This document shows positions 62,001 through 64,000 of a stretch of 64,000 nt of DNA, in pieces. The notes beneath the pieces were generated by a model. That model ran no database searches. It saw only the letters and a list, made by a program, of their open reading frames with translations, and was not told the origin of the DNA. The translations under genes and the position numbers were made by a program. Origin of the DNA: Sambucus nigra (taxonomy: Eukaryota; Streptophyta; Magnoliopsida; Dipsacales; Adoxaceae). The first letter of the stretch is position 1; each line of letters starts with the position of its first letter. The stretch lies in the NCBI GenBank assembly GCA_949130495.1, contig OX422208.1, positions 685,316,202 through 685,380,201 on the forward strand, written 5' to 3'.

Positions 62001-62945
62001 ATACGTATGTTATATGTGTGGATGTTTTAGTAAATGTACGTATATAATGGTATTCAATATTATATGCAGGTAATAATACAGTGTGTGATGTATTTACTTT
62101 ATATAACTTGTGACACGGTTATATGCTACTATTTAAGAAGGAATTAATTCAGTTAATTGTGAGATAACTTATAATTTAAAATCCATTATACTCGGGTTAG
62201 AGTAGTATGGCAAGGGGAGGTTAAGCAGGACTAGTTGGACGGGGTATTACAACTAGGTGGGGGTTAAGGTTACCGTTAAGTGTGCACAATAGTGGAGGGG
62301 TGAGAATGTCCACAAGGGAGTGCGACACTAACTTAAATATGAAGCGCATTCATGCATTTTAAATTACCGCAGTTAATTCACTTGCCAAATATTTTCAAAA
62401 TATTTTTGGTTCTAACCCTTATTATAAAACTATTTTCAAAACCTTTTAGGTGTCCAGCCACAGGGACGTCAGGATTGATATTCTATTCCATGGATACGGA
62501 GCTGCGGCATATGTGGATGCTAACAGGAGTTTGGATTAGACGCATCGTTCATTTATTCCTAGAGTAGGAATTATGCATCAGTTTCGGTTTTATTTAGGGC
62601 TTGTCGCCCAGTCTTCTTAGTACAGTTTTCAGATTTGTTTTATTCCGATGTTGAATATTTGTATGGGATTATTTCACTTTGGTGGCCGATAGTTTATTCG
62701 GCAAGTTGTGTAATTAATTATTCAGTTGAGTTTTATTCAGTTATGTGAATGGTTTATATTTATTTCCGAATGTACTGTTTTGTTTAATTAAAAAGTTAAA
62801 ATTTGGCACCAGCTTTTGGAATACTAGGTGGTTAGTATGTTTTAAAAAGTTTTCGACAGTGATGCTAAGAATGAACCAACTGGGATTCCTGTTTTAATTT
62901 GGTATAGGACTGATCAACCGGTATTTTATTAGGCGGGGTATCACT
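59072..62945 (+). repeat. Right LTR (3.9 kb) of the gag-only Ty3-like element
   Basis: Very similar to the left LTR over its whole length. Its 60-bp array (about 60840-61590) has seven regular units (61021-61439), one more than the left. The last bases are TATCACT instead of TGTCACA, so the terminal CA is lost. Confidence 0.92.
60840..61590 (+). repeat. 60-bp tandem array in the right LTR
   Basis: Seven regular units at 61021-61439 with the same GAGTC...GACTC pairs as in the left LTR. Confidence 0.92.
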
Positions 62946-62950
62946 GATAA
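62946..62950 (+). repeat. Right 5-bp target duplication (GATAA)
   Basis: Identical to 52523-52527. Confidence 0.92.
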
Positions 62951-63903
62951 GGAGAATTTCTCTTTGCTATATTAGTGCACTTGGGATCATTGGACATTTC
63001 GACAGGGTGTATCAAGGCCAACCCAAATTGTGTTTTTGCCAAAATTAAATACAACAGAGATGTGCAGATTTTACTAATCAAATGGATTAGATCAAACAAA
63101 TCTGATTTTAAATAGATCATCTGAACTAACCTAATATGCTCTAACCCTTCATAACACTTCTAAATCAGATCGCATGACTTACCGTTATAATCAATAAGGG
63201 TATCCTCGAGCTCTAAAAGTAAAAATTGGGAAACACCTACATGGCTATTTATTTCCCACATACAATTCCACACTGGATAGTGCTAGAAATATGGTTTTTA
63301 CCAATCTTAGTTATTATTAAACCAATACACTATTATTCGACCAGTTAAAAGAGAAATAAAAAAATATGGGTAAAATGCCAAAAAGTCACTTACATATTTT
63401 TTAATACGTATATAGTTGAAGTATTTTATTTTGTACTAATAAGTCCCTCAAACACCCATTTAATTAATATTCTATTGGTTTTAAAGGTCGGCCCCAACGA
63501 CATGGTGAAGGACTTTTTAGAGCAAAATAAAAACGCTTGGATTAAACGTGTATTAAAAAATGTTCGAGGGACTATTTGGTACATGCCCCAAAAAACATTC
63601 AATTGAAAAAGCAAAATAAATGGAAAGGGGGAGAATATAGGGACCCAAATTTATGTAGTTAGGTCCAATTAGATGTCTACATCCACATGATCTATGGATT
63701 TTATTTCACTCTTGGATAATCTCCATAGGAGCTAGTTTACAATTACTCTCACCCTTACTTCACTTTAGTAGCATAACGATACTAGTTTATCCTTTTTTCC
63801 AAGAGTTTGCAAGCTTTCTATTGATAACATTTTAGGTGATAGAGTGTGGTCCCGAGACACATGTATCCCCTTTGTAGAGATCACACTTTACATGTAAGTA
63901 GAG
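62951..63903. other. No recognisable gene
   Basis: AT-rich. Should be the continuation of the DNA left of 52523, but I cannot identify gag or LTR sequence in it. Confidence 0.4.
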
Positions 63904-64000
63904 TAGGGATGACAATTTAACCCGACCCGACCCTAATGGTACAGGTTAAAAAATCTAATTAAAATAACACGGTCGGGTTTGGGTTTAAGAAAAACGTTTA
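63904..64000. mobile_element. Left end of an hAT MITE, cut by the window edge
   Basis: Begins TAGGGATGACAATTTAACCC, nearly the same as the left end of the element at 28222 (TAGGGATGGCAATTTAACCC), followed by the same CCCGACCC subterminal motifs. Confidence 0.8.

Larger units (their letters stand above)
52528..62945 (+). mobile_element. Gag-only Ty3-like LTR retrotransposon with giant LTRs, 10,418 bp
   Basis: LTRs at 52528-56352 (3,825 bp) and 59072-62945 (3,874 bp) begin TGTAACACCCCG. The left ends GGGGTGTCACA; the right ends GGGGTATCACT. Perfect GATAA duplications flank the element. Primer site TGGTATCAGAGC is at 56355-56366. A polypurine G tract at 59051-59067 follows AATTTCGAGGACGAAATTC, the usual end of Tekay-like pol. 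The interior (56353-59071) is shorter than one LTR and holds only a broken gag. It inserted into a Ty3 gag remnant of opposite strand. It would need pol from another element. Confidence 0.92.

Overview
The window looks like nuclear DNA of a flowering plant, probably a eudicot. It is AT-rich, dominated by nested and mostly broken transposable elements, and has spliceosomal introns. The one host gene I recognise is the plant form of FAM175/Abraxas. There is no sign of bacterial gene organisation. I could not identify the species.

Layout. 1-5.7 kb: a LINE remnant (minus strand) between two small non-autonomous hAT elements. 5.7-12.2 kb: decayed element-derived DNA, ending in a minus-strand Ty3 (Tat-like) integrase remnant. 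13.1-14.1 kb: the FAM175/Abraxas gene in two exons on the minus strand, with a possible unrelated exon just upstream. 14.7-17.6 kb: two more hAT-type non-autonomous elements, both with perfect 8-bp target duplications. 17.9-23.2 kb: a 5.3-kb, apparently intact autonomous hAT transposon. It has an exact 8-bp duplication, an open transposase of about 703 aa split by one small intron, a second zinc-finger ORF, and an expanded array of a CGGTAC-containing repeat. It sits inside an old tandem repeat. 23.7-33.9 kb: AT-rich element debris, an LTR fragment, another hAT MITE, and a decayed Ty3 Tat-like gag-protease region.

33.9-40.0 kb: a complete LTR element with copia-type features (two LTRs of about 1.1 kb, initiator-Met primer site) that carries only a decayed gag and no pol. 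40.1-45.4 kb: 5' ends of two Ty3 elements of Athila/Tat type in opposite orientation. 47.1-52.5 kb: minus-strand Ty3 chromovirus-like pol and Tat-like gag remnants, interrupted by a probable solo LTR. 52.5-62.9 kb: a 10.4-kb LTR element with 3.8-kb LTRs around a 2.7-kb gag-only interior, flanked by a perfect 5-bp duplication (GATAA). The window ends in the left end of another hAT MITE.

The strongest leads are the hAT element with its accessory zinc-finger ORF and its motif array, and the two independent gag-only LTR elements, one copia-like and one Ty3-like. The gag-only elements would need pol proteins from relatives, and the small hAT elements would need a transposase from elsewhere. The intact hAT is a possible, unproven donor for the TAGG-ended ones.
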